From: Alicyclobacillus sp. ALC3 | GTDB taxonomy: Bacteria > Bacillota > Bacilli > Alicyclobacillales > Alicyclobacillaceae | DNA length: 64,000 nt | Direction of reading: 5' to 3' | Assembly: GCF_028751195.1 (NCBI RefSeq) | Contig: NZ_CP066784.1 | Coordinates: forward strand, 1,922,001-1,986,000 | In this document: positions 36,013 through 45,205 of the stretch, piece after piece | Numbering within the stretch: position 1 is the first letter of the stretch | Layout of the letters: every line of letters begins with the position of its first letter | Translations under genes and position numbers: made by a program | Notes under the pieces: model-generated | Seen by the model: only the letters and a program-made list of their open reading frames with translations | Databases searched by the model: none | What the model was told of the DNA's origin: nothing

Positions 36013-36312
36013 TCATCTGCCCCGTGCGTGCAATCTTGTGCCGCAGTGAGGACACACATTCCACTCTTCCCGAACGTAGCGCTGACAAAAGGAACACTTT
36101 GTGTGCGTCCGTTGGGTGGCCTTCACGAGACTCCAGCCTCCAACGACTACTATGGCCATCACGAACATCATCACCAACACATTCACCGTTCGTATCGTTC
36201 CCATACGCGGCGCTATCGCCGCTATGGACATGATGGGTGCGAAGCCTAGGCTCGCAATGACGAGACAGGACAAGCCGGCCACCACAAGTACAGATGCAAT
36301 AATCCAGTCCAC
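36013..36312 (-). CDS. Membrane protein with C-terminal zinc ribbon
   Basis: 99 residues with two transmembrane helices (about 3-25 and 42-62) and a zinc ribbon CSFCQRYVREEWNVCPHCG at the C-terminus. Family unknown; such short zinc-ribbon membrane proteins are common in Bacillales. It follows the sensor kinase gene on the same strand after about 110 bases. Confidence 0.65.
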   Translation of the reverse strand: MDWIIASVLVVAGLSCLVIASLGFAPIMSIAAIAPRMGTIRTVNVLVMMFVMAIVVVGGWSLVKATQRTHTKCSFCQRYVREEWNVCPHCGTRLHARGR

Positions 36313-36425
36313 GTGCTTCAGTCAGACCATCCCCATGATCTTCAGCTGCTTCCCACGGTAGGCGATAATTGTGCAGAAAGTGTGTGGAGTTCTGGGACGG
36401 TCTGTGACAGCCGGTGTCGCGCAGG

Positions 36426-37817
36426 TTAACTTTGAGGTGGGTCGAGCGGTAATTGAACCGTGATCGTGGTGCCTTGGTTTTCTTCACTTGCCGCAGAAAC
36501 ATGCCCATCGTGTGCCTCTACAATGTGTTTGACAATGGCGAGTCCCAATCCACTACCTCCACTCACGCGAGCTCGCGACTTCTCCACTCGGTACATACGC
36601 TCCCAGATATGCGGCAATTCATTCTGCGGAATCCCGATTCCCGTGTCCGACACATCCAATTCCACCCACTTGCCGATCTGCTTCACACTCACCCGCACAG
36701 AGCCTCCAGCCGGCGTGTATCGAATGGCGTTATCAAGCAGATTGACCAGCACCTGCTCCATTCGTGCCCGGTCCGCAGATACATTCGGGATCGGCGATAA
36801 AGTGCAACTCAAATTGATCCCCTTTTCCTCTGCTCTGTGGCGCATTCTGTCGACAACGCCTGACGTCACCACCCCCATATCCGTGGCTTGCTTGTCGATC
36901 GCCAAAGCGTGTGAATCGGCTTGAGCAAGAACAAACAGGTCGTTGACCAAGGTTTCAAGACGCGTTGATTCGTCGTGTATGATTTGCACGTACTGGTGCC
37001 AGTCCTCTTCCGAATTCGCCAGACCGTCATTCAAGACTTGGCTGTAACCACGGATGTAGGTCATTGGCGTGCGCAATTCGTGCGCCACATCCGATAGAAA
37101 CACTTTTCGAGATGTATCGAGTCGATTCAGGTTGACTGCCAGTTCGTTGATAGCTTCGCCAAGGGTCCCTACTTCGTCTTGCCCGATTACCGGTACGCGG
37201 GCCGAGTAGTCGCCGCCCGTCATCGTCTTGGCAGCCAACGCCATGCGTTGCAGTGGATTCGCGATTCGCCTTGACAGGATCACGACGAGGCCAAGCGCAA
37301 CAAGGACTCCTCCCACACCTGCGACGAGAAGCAACCACGTCACGTGACGAAAGGCCGCTTGAACTGCGCCTTCAGGGCGAAATATAAGGACAGCGCCAGA
37401 CTCGCCGCCCTGGCCTTGAATGGGTACGGCCGCAAGAATGCCGGTACTCCTAAACAAACGGCTATAGCCCACTACTACTCGTCCACCGCCATGTAGCGCC
37501 GCTGACATCGCTGACTGATCACTTGTATTCGGCGATGTCAATCGGAGAGACGGAGATGCCGCGACCACCTTCCCCCGTGGGTTGACCATGACTAAAGAGG
37601 CGTCTGCGGTGTTGCACAACATCTGCATCATCATCGTTCCGCCCATGGCCGACATGTTCGCGTACTGCTGTGCCTGTGTGAGAAGTTCGCTGGCCGCCTG
37701 GCCGTTGAACGCATTTTTGAGCAGGCGATCGAGCGCAAAGAATTGCAGAACAGAAACAAGCAAAATCAGGGCCACGATTGACACCCCGATTTTTGCCGCA
37801 AGACTTCGGCGGATCAT
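36426..37817 (-). CDS. Sensor histidine kinase, Met-rich sensor domain
   Basis: 463 residues. Two transmembrane helices flank a sensor domain of about 140 residues that carries a Met-rich stretch NMSAMGGTMMMQMLCNTADA, suggestive of Cu(I)/Ag(I) binding. HAMP (about 185-235), HisKA with phospho-acceptor SDVAHELRTPMTYIRG, and HATPase with DNAIRYTPAGG and GSGLGLAIVKHI. ATG 37817 overlaps the response regulator stop as ATGA, so the two are translationally coupled. Likely controls envelope metal or oxidative stress genes, perhaps the divergent operon at 38.6 kb. Confidence 0.88.
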   Translation of the reverse strand: MIRRSLAAKIGVSIVALILLVSVLQFFALDRLLKNAFNGQAASELLTQAQQYANMSAMGGTMMMQMLCNTADASLVMVNPRGKVVAASPSLRLTSPNTSDQSAMSAALHGGGRVVVGYSRLFRSTGILAAVPIQGQGGESGAVLIFRPEGAVQAAFRHVTWLLLVAGVGGVLVALGLVVILSRRIANPLQRMALAAKTMTGGDYSARVPVIGQDEVGTLGEAINELAVNLNRLDTSRKVFLSDVAHELRTPMTYIRGYSQVLNDGLANSEEDWHQYVQIIHDESTRLETLVNDLFVLAQADSHALAIDKQATDMGVVTSGVVDRMRHRAEEKGINLSCTLSPIPNVSADRARMEQVLVNLLDNAIRYTPAGGSVRVSVKQIGKWVELDVSDTGIGIPQNELPHIWERMYRVEKSRARVSGGSGLGLAIVKHIVEAHDGHVSAASEENQGTTITVQLPLDPPQS

Positions 37818-38500
37818 GAGTCGGCCTCGAAGCGGTATCCGATTCCCCACACCGTCTTCACCGGGCTAGGCTCGAGTCCTGCATGCCTCAGCTTCTCTCG
37901 AATGTTCTTCACATGACTGTCCACCGCGCGGTCCGCCCCCTCGTAGTCCCTCGACCAAATCCGGTCAACTAGTTCTTCGCGGGAGAAAGTTCTTCCGGGA
38001 TGTCGGGCCAATTCCAGCAACAGGTCGAACTCTTTAGGCGTGAGTGGAACATGCGATTTGTCGACCGCGACGCTCCTCCCTTTGACATCAATTCGCAGTC
38101 CCATCAAATCAAACGCCAGTTGTTCATCCTCTTCTTGAGCGGAGCGCCGGAGTAAGGCGTGCACCCGGGCGACCAATTCCCTGCCGTCAAACGGTTTGGT
38201 GAGGTAATCGTCCGCCCCGTGGGTGAGACCGGAAACCCGGTCCTCCACCTCTGTTCGAGCCGTCAGCATGAGGATCGGGAGCGATGCTGACATATCGCGG
38301 ATCCGCGTACATACGTAAAACCCATTGAGCCCCGGCATCATGATGTCGAGAATCACAACATGAGGCCGAGACGCTTCCACCTGACGCAGCGCCTCTTGCC
38401 CATCCGTCGCTTCCACAACGGAAAAACCTGCACTCTGCAGGTAAATCCGGATCAGATTGCGCATCTTTGCTTCGTCATCGACGACGAGGACTCTCTTCAC
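37814..38500 (-). CDS. OmpR-family response regulator
   Basis: 228 residues from GTG 38500 (GGGAGGG seven bases before). Receiver: RVLVVDDEAKM, phospho-Asp in HVVILDIMMPGLNGF, Lys in YLTKPFDGRE. DNA-binding winged helix at the C-terminus: PLTPKEFDLLLELARHPG, VDSHVKNIREKLRH, WGIGYRFE. Partner of the overlapping kinase. Divergent from the 38.6 kb small exported-protein operon, whose promoter lies in the shared gap. Confidence 0.92.
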   Translation of the reverse strand: MKRVLVVDDEAKMRNLIRIYLQSAGFSVVEATDGQEALRQVEASRPHVVILDIMMPGLNGFYVCTRIRDMSASLPILMLTARTEVEDRVSGLTHGADDYLTKPFDGRELVARVHALLRRSAQEEDEQLAFDLMGLRIDVKGRSVAVDKSHVPLTPKEFDLLLELARHPGRTFSREELVDRIWSRDYEGADRAVDSHVKNIREKLRHAGLEPSPVKTVWGIGYRFEADS

Positions 38501-38639
38501 AGTAGTCCCTCCCGTGAAAAACCACAATCTTCGTTACTCATCCGCAAATTTGTCACACATCCCGCATTCTTTCTCCACACTTGCGCTTTATAACGATCTC
38601 GAAGGAAGATCCTGCGTCCCAGAAAGGACGGTGAGTCTA

Positions 38640-38858
38640 GTGAAAAAACTGCTCTGGGTCTTGCCTGTGCTTGCCATCGGCGTTGCTATTGGCGGACTCA
38701 CGATCCCGAATGTGTTCGCCTCAAGCACTGCTTCTGCGAGTGCAGCGTCCACACAGGCAGGAGAATGGATGGGAAGTTCTCTGAGCACTCCTCAGGGCCA
38801 GGCCATGATTCAGGCCTGCGAGGGGTACATGAGTCAGTACGATCAGTCCAACAAGTAG
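38640..38858 (+). CDS. Small exported protein
   Basis: 72 residues. Signal peptide KKLLWVLPVLAIGVAIGGL with cleavage probably at VFASS, then a short mature part with one Cys (IQACEGYMSQYDQ). GTG 38640 is preferred; GTG 38631 is also possible but lies only two bases from AAAGGA. No family recognised. First gene of a unit divergent from the two-component system; the mature region with Cys and Met may bind metal, which is speculation. Confidence 0.55.
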   Translation: MKKLLWVLPVLAIGVAIGGLTIPNVFASSTASASAASTQAGEWMGSSLSTPQGQAMIQACEGYMSQYDQSNK

Positions 38859-38947
38859 CGCGACCTTCGCCGGGCGGGACGAACGTCGCTTCATCCTGCC
38901 CGGCCATCAAAACTCTGGAGCCTGTCTCCCTGAAGGAGTGGATTGTC

Positions 38948-39178
38948 ATGATGTACGGTTTTGCCGGTTCGGGCTGGTATGGCTGGCTGTCACCCATGCT
39001 TTGGATTGTCATTCTCGTCGCCGTCGTGTACCTGGTGGTCTACGTGCTCGATAAGTCTCTTCATAGGTCACACACGGTGGAGTCGGACGCAGCACAGATC
39101 TTGCGCGAACGGTTCGCTCGCGGTGAGATTGACGCCGCCACGTTCAGCGAGATGAAGAAGCAACTCAAGCAGCGCTGA
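38948..39178 (+). CDS. SHOCT-domain membrane protein
   Basis: 76 residues: a short aromatic/Gly N-terminus (MMYGFAGSGWYGWL), one transmembrane helix (LWIVILVAVVYLVVYVL) and a C-terminal SHOCT domain (AAQILRERFARGEIDAATFS). SHOCT modules are short oligomerisation-type domains at protein ends. AAGGAG is nine bases upstream. One of three SHOCT proteins in the window. Confidence 0.82.
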   Translation: MMYGFAGSGWYGWLSPMLWIVILVAVVYLVVYVLDKSLHRSHTVESDAAQILRERFARGEIDAATFSEMKKQLKQR

Positions 39179-39313
39179 ACGTATCCCGAGTCTTCCCGAC
39201 ACAGTCCCAGTATAGCCTTTACGCTAGCACACCGCCGCTGAGGTGAAATGGTCCAAAGTGACCATTCGTACAACTGACAAGGCGATTGCAATACCTGTGA
39301 GGAGGTTTGTCAC

Positions 39314-39583
39314 ATGTTACAGACCTTAGGAACCATCGCTCTCTTCCTGATTTGCCCGCTCATGATGGTGTTCATGATGCGCGGGATGCATGGCGGACAT
39401 TCCGACCATAAGATGCGCGGCCAGGCAAAACTAAAGTGCCGCTCCCCCCAGGAAAAACTGGCAGCACTGCGTGGTCAATTAGACGACCTGCAGGCTCAAT
39501 ACGACCACTTGGAACATACCATGCATGCCGAAACCTCACCGACGTCTGCGGCGGTCGACAGATACCGGGAAAAGCATTTCTGA
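39314..39583 (+). CDS. DUF2933-like small membrane protein
   Basis: 89 residues: one helix (TIALFLICPLMMVFMMRG), a Met/His-rich MHGGHSDHKM loop, and a coiled coil (LAALRGQLDDLQAQYDHLEH). Resembles small DUF2933-type proteins linked to copper or silver tolerance. GGAGG lies before ATG 39314. The His/Met loop suggests metal binding by inference. Confidence 0.65.
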   Translation: MLQTLGTIALFLICPLMMVFMMRGMHGGHSDHKMRGQAKLKCRSPQEKLAALRGQLDDLQAQYDHLEHTMHAETSPTSAAVDRYREKHF

Positions 39584-39613
39584 CTGCGAAAACAAAGACG
39601 GGAGATGGGGTCA

Positions 39614-40261
39614 TGCAAATCTCTACGAAGTTCGTGCAGCGCAGATATGACCGGATTGCCCCCTTGTACCAAGCCATGGACCGCATGATAGACGACTCGC
39701 AACGCACGAAGTTGCTGAGCGCTGCACATGGAGACGTGCTCGAAGTCGGTGTGGGAACTGGGGCCAACATCCCCTTCTACCCACTTGGTGCAACCGTGAT
39801 TGGGATCGACTTGAGTTCGCGGATGCTTTCCTACGCGAAGCGACGAGCCAGGGAGGCCAGAGCACAGGTGCGGCTGCTCCAAATGGACGTACAGCCCTCT
39901 CCTTCCCTCCAAACACCTTCGACACCGTTGTCTCTTCATGCGTGTTCTGCACTGTACCTGACCCAATCCAGGGCCTTTCTGAAATTCGACGCGTACTCAA
40001 ACCCGACGGCGTCCTACTGATGCTTGAACACATGCAAAGCGAGCACCGCTTGATCGCGTGGGCACTTAACGCGATCAACCCACTCAGCGTCGCTTGACGG
40101 GTACGAATGTGAACCGCAAAACACTCGAAAATCTCCAGACCGCCGGATTTGAGCTGGAAAGGGCTGATCCCGTCGCCTTTTTCGATGTCTTCCGGCGCAT
40201 TGATGCCGTTCCTGCACAGGGGCAGGCGGCTAGGGGACTACACTCGGTCGAGCATTGGTGA
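39614..40261 (+). pseudogene. Class I SAM methyltransferase with two frameshifts
   Basis: Starts ATG 39614 (GGGAGATG upstream): RRYDRIAPLYQAMDRMI, SAM motif LEVGVGTGANIPFYP, IGIDLSSRMLSYAKRRA. A one-base loss near 39898 shifts the frame; the next frame reads LSFPPNTFDTVVSSCVFCTV and RRVLKPDGVLLMLEHM. A second one-base loss near 40092 leads to LTGTNVNRKTLENLQTAGFE and VEHW stop at 40261. The restored protein (about 215 residues) is a UbiE-like phospholipid or quinone methyltransferase type. Last gene of the metal-linked unit starting at 38640. Confidence 0.8.
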
Positions 40262-40810
40262 TACATGGGAGGAAACTGACTCATTGGCCGAAAGATAACA
40301 GCTACACGAAATCGACCTCATGCTCGCCTTCATCATGTTGTGCGTGCTGGCCGTACATACCACGTCGTTCTTCAACTCCCTAAACACCGACATGCCCCTC
40401 CATGCGCATGACCTCCTCAAACGAACATATACAAACCCGTAGTGGTAAGTTCACTTGCGGCATGGTACCAGACAAAAAGTATGTGCCTGCGTGCGCATCG
40501 GTGGGAACTCGCGCACTTCAACACACGACGTATTTTCCCCGATCTCTACTCTGAACCTCCGCTTCGTCTGGCGAACCAGCACTGTTTTTGAGTTCGTCCA
40601 AGCTGGATATGGAGAGCCCTGTTTCTGTGGGAGTAGGTGCACGTGACTAGCATGAGTACGGTCGCCCCGGTGTGTAATCGGAGGCCTTCGTCGGTCCTGT
40701 CTCTCAGGTGACTTGCGACAATTTGTTCTTTGTTTCTCCATCGTTTCCACACAGTTTTTGCGTATTCTGAGGCTGCTCGAACGGGGGCTTAGTCAAGGAG
40801 GTGTGTACGA
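40262..40810. other. Intergenic region without a supported gene
   Basis: About 550 bases. Short ORFs on both strands have no recognisable sequence or ribosome sites. AAGGAGG at the right end belongs to the gene at 40811. Confidence 0.45.
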
Positions 40811-41866
40811 TTGGGGCTGTTCGACCGTTTGCGCGGGGGCATAACCAGGCAAGACGCCGGCTCCCCAGAGCATCTAGAAGGCTACCGGCGAATCGGTGAG
40901 CAAGTCTACGAAGCGAAAGTGGAACTGGCTGAAGATGCGAGCCCTCGCGTCAGACTGCTATTACACATTGCCGAGGCGTTTCAGGTCATGGGTGACGCGC
41001 TCGTTCTCGATCTAAGTGGCGCAGACGCACATGTCGCCAGAACCACACAAGAACAAGCGGAGACATGGTACGGACGCATTCCAGATTTGCTGATCGCCGC
41101 CAGAAAAGAGTCCGTGTACCCTGGCAGCGGTCAGGTATCTTTGCCGATCCAAATTGGTTCCCACGCGTTCACTCAAGAAATGTGCCCGCTTGGCTATCTG
41201 CTGGGCTTGCGCAGGGCTGCGGGCGATATGGAGGATCTCATTAATCCGGAGGTGCTGCGTCTTCGCACGAACAAGGACGAGTTTCGCGAAACACTTCTCC
41301 TGTATGAGGAAGCTCGCACCCGCAAGTCGACCGGAGACGCACTGATTGGGTCCATCATGGGAGGACGCAATGTCCCGCACGAAACCCATGAGGATGCCCG
41401 AATACAATATTGGCAAGCACTCACGAATTACCTGCTGATGATCCAAGGCATTCAGGACAATGCACTCATCGTCGACCTCTTTTCACCCAAAAGCCGCTTG
41501 GATGACGATGATGTGTGGAAAGTGACTGCCCGACTGGCCGTCGACGACGTTCGAGCAAGTGGAGAACTCGAACAGACGCAACAAACGTTAACCGAGTTCT
41601 GGGCCGCACATTCCATTACCGATGAAGAGCGTCGGTACCAGAACACCGTAGAAAGACTGCTCAAAGAGGGCGCTATTCAGGAAAATGGTTACTGGTACAA
41701 ACCGCCTTTCAACCCTGTGTACCTCGTTGTGTCGGTTCGCGTAGAGGTGCTCGGGCGGAAGATTCCGCAGGGGCATGAGCTCGTGTGGGATTACCCATGG
41801 CAGGGACAGGGTATGAGGTTTCTGACCAGACCATCCTTCCGATATGCAGAGCAACGCACGCACTGA
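40811..41866 (+). CDS. Unknown protein upstream of pspA
   Basis: 351 residues, soluble, no signal peptide. TTG 40811 with AAGGAGG eight bases upstream. Mostly helical N-terminal two thirds (EAFQVMGDALVLDLSGADAH, EDARIQYWQALTNYLLMI in pieces) and a C-terminal part rich in Pro/Trp (PPFNPVYLVVSVRVEVLG, WDYPWQGQGMRFL). No family recognised. It is 34 bases upstream of pspA and in the same direction, so a membrane-stress partner of PspA is likely. Confidence 0.65.
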   Translation: MGLFDRLRGGITRQDAGSPEHLEGYRRIGEQVYEAKVELAEDASPRVRLLLHIAEAFQVMGDALVLDLSGADAHVARTTQEQAETWYGRIPDLLIAARKESVYPGSGQVSLPIQIGSHAFTQEMCPLGYLLGLRRAAGDMEDLINPEVLRLRTNKDEFRETLLLYEEARTRKSTGDALIGSIMGGRNVPHETHEDARIQYWQALTNYLLMIQGIQDNALIVDLFSPKSRLDDDDVWKVTARLAVDDVRASGELEQTQQTLTEFWAAHSITDEERRYQNTVERLLKEGAIQENGYWYKPPFNPVYLVVSVRVEVLGRKIPQGHELVWDYPWQGQGMRFLTRPSFRYAEQRTH

Positions 41867-41900
41867 CGCGATATAAATCACGAGAGGAGACGTCGGATCC

Positions 41901-42584
41901 ATGTCACTACTTACCCGATTCAAGGACCTTGTCAGAGCAAATTTGAACGATTTAATTTCGAAAGCCGAGGATCCCGAGAAAAGCTTGAACCTCTTCATTG
42001 AGGATGCCACTGAACATGTTCGCGAGTTCACCGTGGAAGTTAACCGTTATGAGGCGGAACGAATCATGCTACGGGACCGCATCAAGGCCAGTCAAAAGGC
42101 TACTGACGAATGGCAGGAGCGCGCTGAACTTGCCCTGAAGCAAGAAAAGGAGGATTTGGCGAGGAGAGCTTTGGAACAGTCGCAAAAGGAGAAGACTCAC
42201 CTCGAAGAGATGAACGCTGAACTTGTTGAGATGGACCAAACATCTGTGCAATTGAAAGAGCAACATCAACTGCTCCAGGAGAAACTCGCAGAAGCAAAAG
42301 AGAAACGAGACGACTTGATCAGAAGAAACCGATTGGCAACGGCGCAAAAAGGGGCGGCGGACTCCCTGAATGGTGCCAGCAAAACCGACCCGTTTGCGAA
42401 GTTTGACCGAATGGAGGACATTGTTCAACATAAAGAGGCCGAGGCTAAGGCTGCGTATACGACCATGACGGGAACACTGTCCTACGAAATAGATCAGTTA
42501 AAAAAGGATCAGCTTGAAAGCGACGTTGACGGTGCGCTCGCCAAGCTGAAAGAAAAAATCGCAGCGGAGACAAAGACATCCTGA
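41901..42584 (+). CDS. pspA: PspA/IM30 family membrane-stress protein
   Basis: 227 residues, nearly all coiled coil. SLLTRFKDLVRANLNDLISK and EDPEKSLNLFIEDATEHVRE are the hallmark of PspA/Vipp1 proteins (amphipathic helix 1 and start of the hairpin). ESCRT-III-like polymers of this family bind and stabilise damaged membranes. GAGGAGA precedes ATG 41901. Flanked by a 351-residue partner and a SHOCT protein. Confidence 0.9.
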   Translation: MSLLTRFKDLVRANLNDLISKAEDPEKSLNLFIEDATEHVREFTVEVNRYEAERIMLRDRIKASQKATDEWQERAELALKQEKEDLARRALEQSQKEKTHLEEMNAELVEMDQTSVQLKEQHQLLQEKLAEAKEKRDDLIRRNRLATAQKGAADSLNGASKTDPFAKFDRMEDIVQHKEAEAKAAYTTMTGTLSYEIDQLKKDQLESDVDGALAKLKEKIAAETKTS

Positions 42585-42612
42585 GCACCGACCATTCGAG
42601 GAGGCAATCATC

Positions 42613-42828
42613 ATGGGCTGTGGTGGTGGCGGATCCTTTATTCCCTTCCCGATTTCCATACCCGAGACAAGACTTGCTGAGCAGCGCCCGTCAGCGATTG
42701 ATATCTTGAAGATGCGCTTGGCGCGGGGTGAAATTACGCTGAGTACTTTTCAGCAAATGCTTGCAGTGTTGGATGGTGAAACAATTGTACGACCCAAGGC
42801 ACCAATTTCGCACATTCGGATGCCGTGA
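42613..42828 (+). CDS. SHOCT-domain protein
   Basis: 71 residues. Starts MGCGGGGSFIPFP and carries a SHOCT domain (SAIDILKMRLARGEITLSTF). Very similar in plan to the SHOCT protein before the copper operon (MGCCGGGNF ... LDLLKERLAKGEITIDEY). Third gene of the PspA unit; GAGGAGG upstream. The MGC(C/G)GGG start could be an adaptation for lipid or metal binding. Confidence 0.8.
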   Translation: MGCGGGGSFIPFPISIPETRLAEQRPSAIDILKMRLARGEITLSTFQQMLAVLDGETIVRPKAPISHIRMP

Positions 42829-43109
42829 TGCTGTCATCTGTTATCAGTTCAGGAGATGCCTACCCTAGTCTGACGGGCTCTGTTTTGACGTACAGAAGAG
42901 TACAAAACAGGTGATTGATTCAGGGAATGGCGTGCCAAATTGGCAATGAATTTGGCGCGCCATCTTTCTTGTATGCTGAATACAGCCCCCATCGGTCTTC
43001 TCTTCAGTTCGCTAGGCACCTACGATACAGCCACTCAGCCACGAACGGTCCATACAACTCCCCGACAACCGCCATCGTGAAGACAGCAGTGCCATTGGTT
43101 TCCCTGGAC

Positions 43110-44774
43110 TTAACCCGCACAGCACGAAAGCTTCGATACGTCCTTATCAAACGTCAGCGCCGCCAGCTTTATCCCTTCCGCCACGGTTAGATACGGGGCA
43201 AGTGTTGACCGTAGATCCTCGACGGTAAGCCCAAACTTGACTGCAAGCACGCCGGAGTATATGACGTCACCTGCGTTTTCCGCCACTACATGAACACCAA
43301 GGATATTGCGTGTCTTTGCATCCGCTACGAGTTTGAATACGCCAGTCTTTTCTCGATTGACCAAAGCCCGAGGTACAGCGTCAAGCGGAAGTACGGAAGT
43401 CAAAACTTCGTATCCGCTGGATTTTGCCTGCTCTTCTGTAAGCCGAACCGTTGCAACCGCAGGGTTCGTGAATGTCACACCAGGAATGACCGCCAAATCG
43501 AACTTTTCTTCGCTTCCAGCCAGTGCGTTCCTCGCCGCAAGCGCACCTTCATAAGCTGCCACATATACGAATTGCGGTCCCATTGTAACGTCACCTGCGG
43601 CATAGATCTGGTGATTGCTCGTGCGAAGATATTCATTCACCACTACTTCGCCATGATCCCCTATTTCCACCTTCGCCGCACTCAGATTTAACGCTTCCGT
43701 ATTGGGCTTGCGACCTGTTGCGACCAACAAGGCTTCCGCTTCGACGACTTGGTTCTGGCCATTCACCGTGAGATACACCCGTTTGATGTCCCCGTCCTGC
43801 TCGACTCGATTGAATGTCGCATTGGTGATGATGTTGACCCCTTGGTCTGTCAACGCCGTTGTGATTGCTTCTGAAACTTCAGGGTCGTACGACTTCAATA
43901 CACGAGCACTTCGTTGCATCAGGGTAACCTCTGCACCAAGATTGTGGAACATCTGGCCGAACTCCATGGCGATATATCCAGAACCAATTACGGCCAATCG
44001 TTTTGGGAGTTCCTTGAGTTCAAGTGCCGTGGTGCTGACCAGGTAATCCACATCTTCCAATCCAGAGATGTTTGGCACAGCAGGCGATGCTCCGGGCGAA
44101 ATCAGGAAGTTTCGAGCCTTAATTTCGCGTCCATTCACTTCAACTGTCGACTCATCTATAAAATGAGCCTCGCCCTGAATGAGTTCAAAGCCGTACGCGG
44201 CAATCAAGTCGACATGCTTATGCTGGCGGAGTTCTCCGACTAATTCATCTTTACGGTCGATAATTTCCGCCAAACCGACTGGCGCGGCATCTGTATTAAG
44301 GCCCAAGAACGGATTCTGCTTTGCCAGGCGGTTGATCTCGCCCGCTCGAAGCATGTACTTAGAGGGTACACAGCCAATCTCTACGCATGTCCCACCGACA
44401 GTTCCCCGCTCCACCATGGCAACTTTTGCACCGTACGACACTGCTTGGATTGCCGCCGAGAACGCTGAACCCCCCGACCCGATGATTAGCAAGTCGTAGT
44501 CGAAGTTCCCGCCAGTTTCGGATAGAACGCTAGGCTGTGGTTCGCTGAGGACGGTGGCGTCGCCAGGCTTGTATCCTGTGTCCGCAATTGCCTGTTTTAC
44601 GGCATCCAGACGATTTAGGTCAGTTAATTCAAACGTCGCTTCATTTTTTCGAAAACTGGCAGATACACTTTGAACCCCCACGTGTTGTAGCGCATGGGAT
44701 ACGTGCCTTTCGCAATCATCACAAATCACTCCGCTTACAACAAGTCGGATTTTTTCCCTCGTTGATTCGGTCAT
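43110..44774 (-). CDS. merA: Second MerA-type reductase with HMA domain
   Basis: 554 residues. HMA with [11 protein letters not shown] (CxxC) at about 16-26, redox pair [16 protein letters not shown] site [12 protein letters not shown], regular ATGRKPNT motif, FAD site [10 protein letters not shown]-terminal SCCAG. Around 60-65 percent identical by eye to the copy at 32367-34016 but in other surroundings: next to a PspA unit and behind the ruins of an ArsR gene. Hg(II) reduction is the expected activity. ATG 44774, only a weak upstream ribosome site. Confidence 0.88.
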   Translation of the reverse strand: MTESTREKIRLVVSGVICDDCERHVSHALQHVGVQSVSASFRKNEATFELTDLNRLDAVKQAIADTGYKPGDATVLSEPQPSVLSETGGNFDYDLLIIGSGGSAFSAAIQAVSYGAKVAMVERGTVGGTCVEIGCVPSKYMLRAGEINRLAKQNPFLGLNTDAAPVGLAEIIDRKDELVGELRQHKHVDLIAAYGFELIQGEAHFIDESTVEVNGREIKARNFLISPGASPAVPNISGLEDVDYLVSTTALELKELPKRLAVIGSGYIAMEFGQMFHNLGAEVTLMQRSARVLKSYDPEVSEAITTALTDQGVNIITNATFNRVEQDGDIKRVYLTVNGQNQVVEAEALLVATGRKPNTEALNLSAAKVEIGDHGEVVVNEYLRTSNHQIYAAGDVTMGPQFVYVAAYEGALAARNALAGSEEKFDLAVIPGVTFTNPAVATVRLTEEQAKSSGYEVLTSVLPLDAVPRALVNREKTGVFKLVADAKTRNILGVHVVAENAGDVIYSGVLAVKFGLTVEDLRSTLAPYLTVAEGIKLAALTFDKDVSKLSCCAG

Positions 44775-44890
44775 TCAAGACATCTCTTCCCCAATTCAGC
44801 ATTCGGAACCGACGTGAAAAGATACAGAACGCAAATGATTACATTGTAGTGAAAAGTGAGTGTGTGCATTGTTGTCAACTACAATCTCTT

Positions 44891-45035
44891 TAGCCCAACT
44901 GCAAAATTTGACGTATACGTTTATCGGAGACGCGATACAAAGTGTATTTTCCCGCTTGTCTTCATGTCACGGAACCACACCACTTCAAACAGGCCCATTG
45001 CTTCAAGTGTAAATTGTCCGCCTTGAACCAAGGCG
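44891..45035 (-). pseudogene. Remnant of an ArsR regulator upstream of merA copy 2
   Basis: The minus strand reads NLHLKQWACLKWCGSVT, stop, RQAGKYTLYRVSDKRIRQIL, matching LACLKWCGYVLSRQEGNVLY and RVTDERVRTIIQL of the ArsR gene at 34169. Both recognition-helix and wing regions are damaged. It lies 117 bases upstream of the second merA gene, where a regulator would be expected. Confidence 0.7.
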
Positions 45036-45205
45036 AGCCCAAGGAGTAACAGTGCTCCAAGACCCAAGCCACATGCGTATGTTGTATCATTCATCGTTCT
45101 CGCACGGTACAGACATGCTCAGCACGCATCGCCATAGCTTGCGTGTAGTTTGGTGGATGTCGCCCCTCGTCCGGCTATATGAATCAGCAAACTCACCCTC
45201 GGTTT

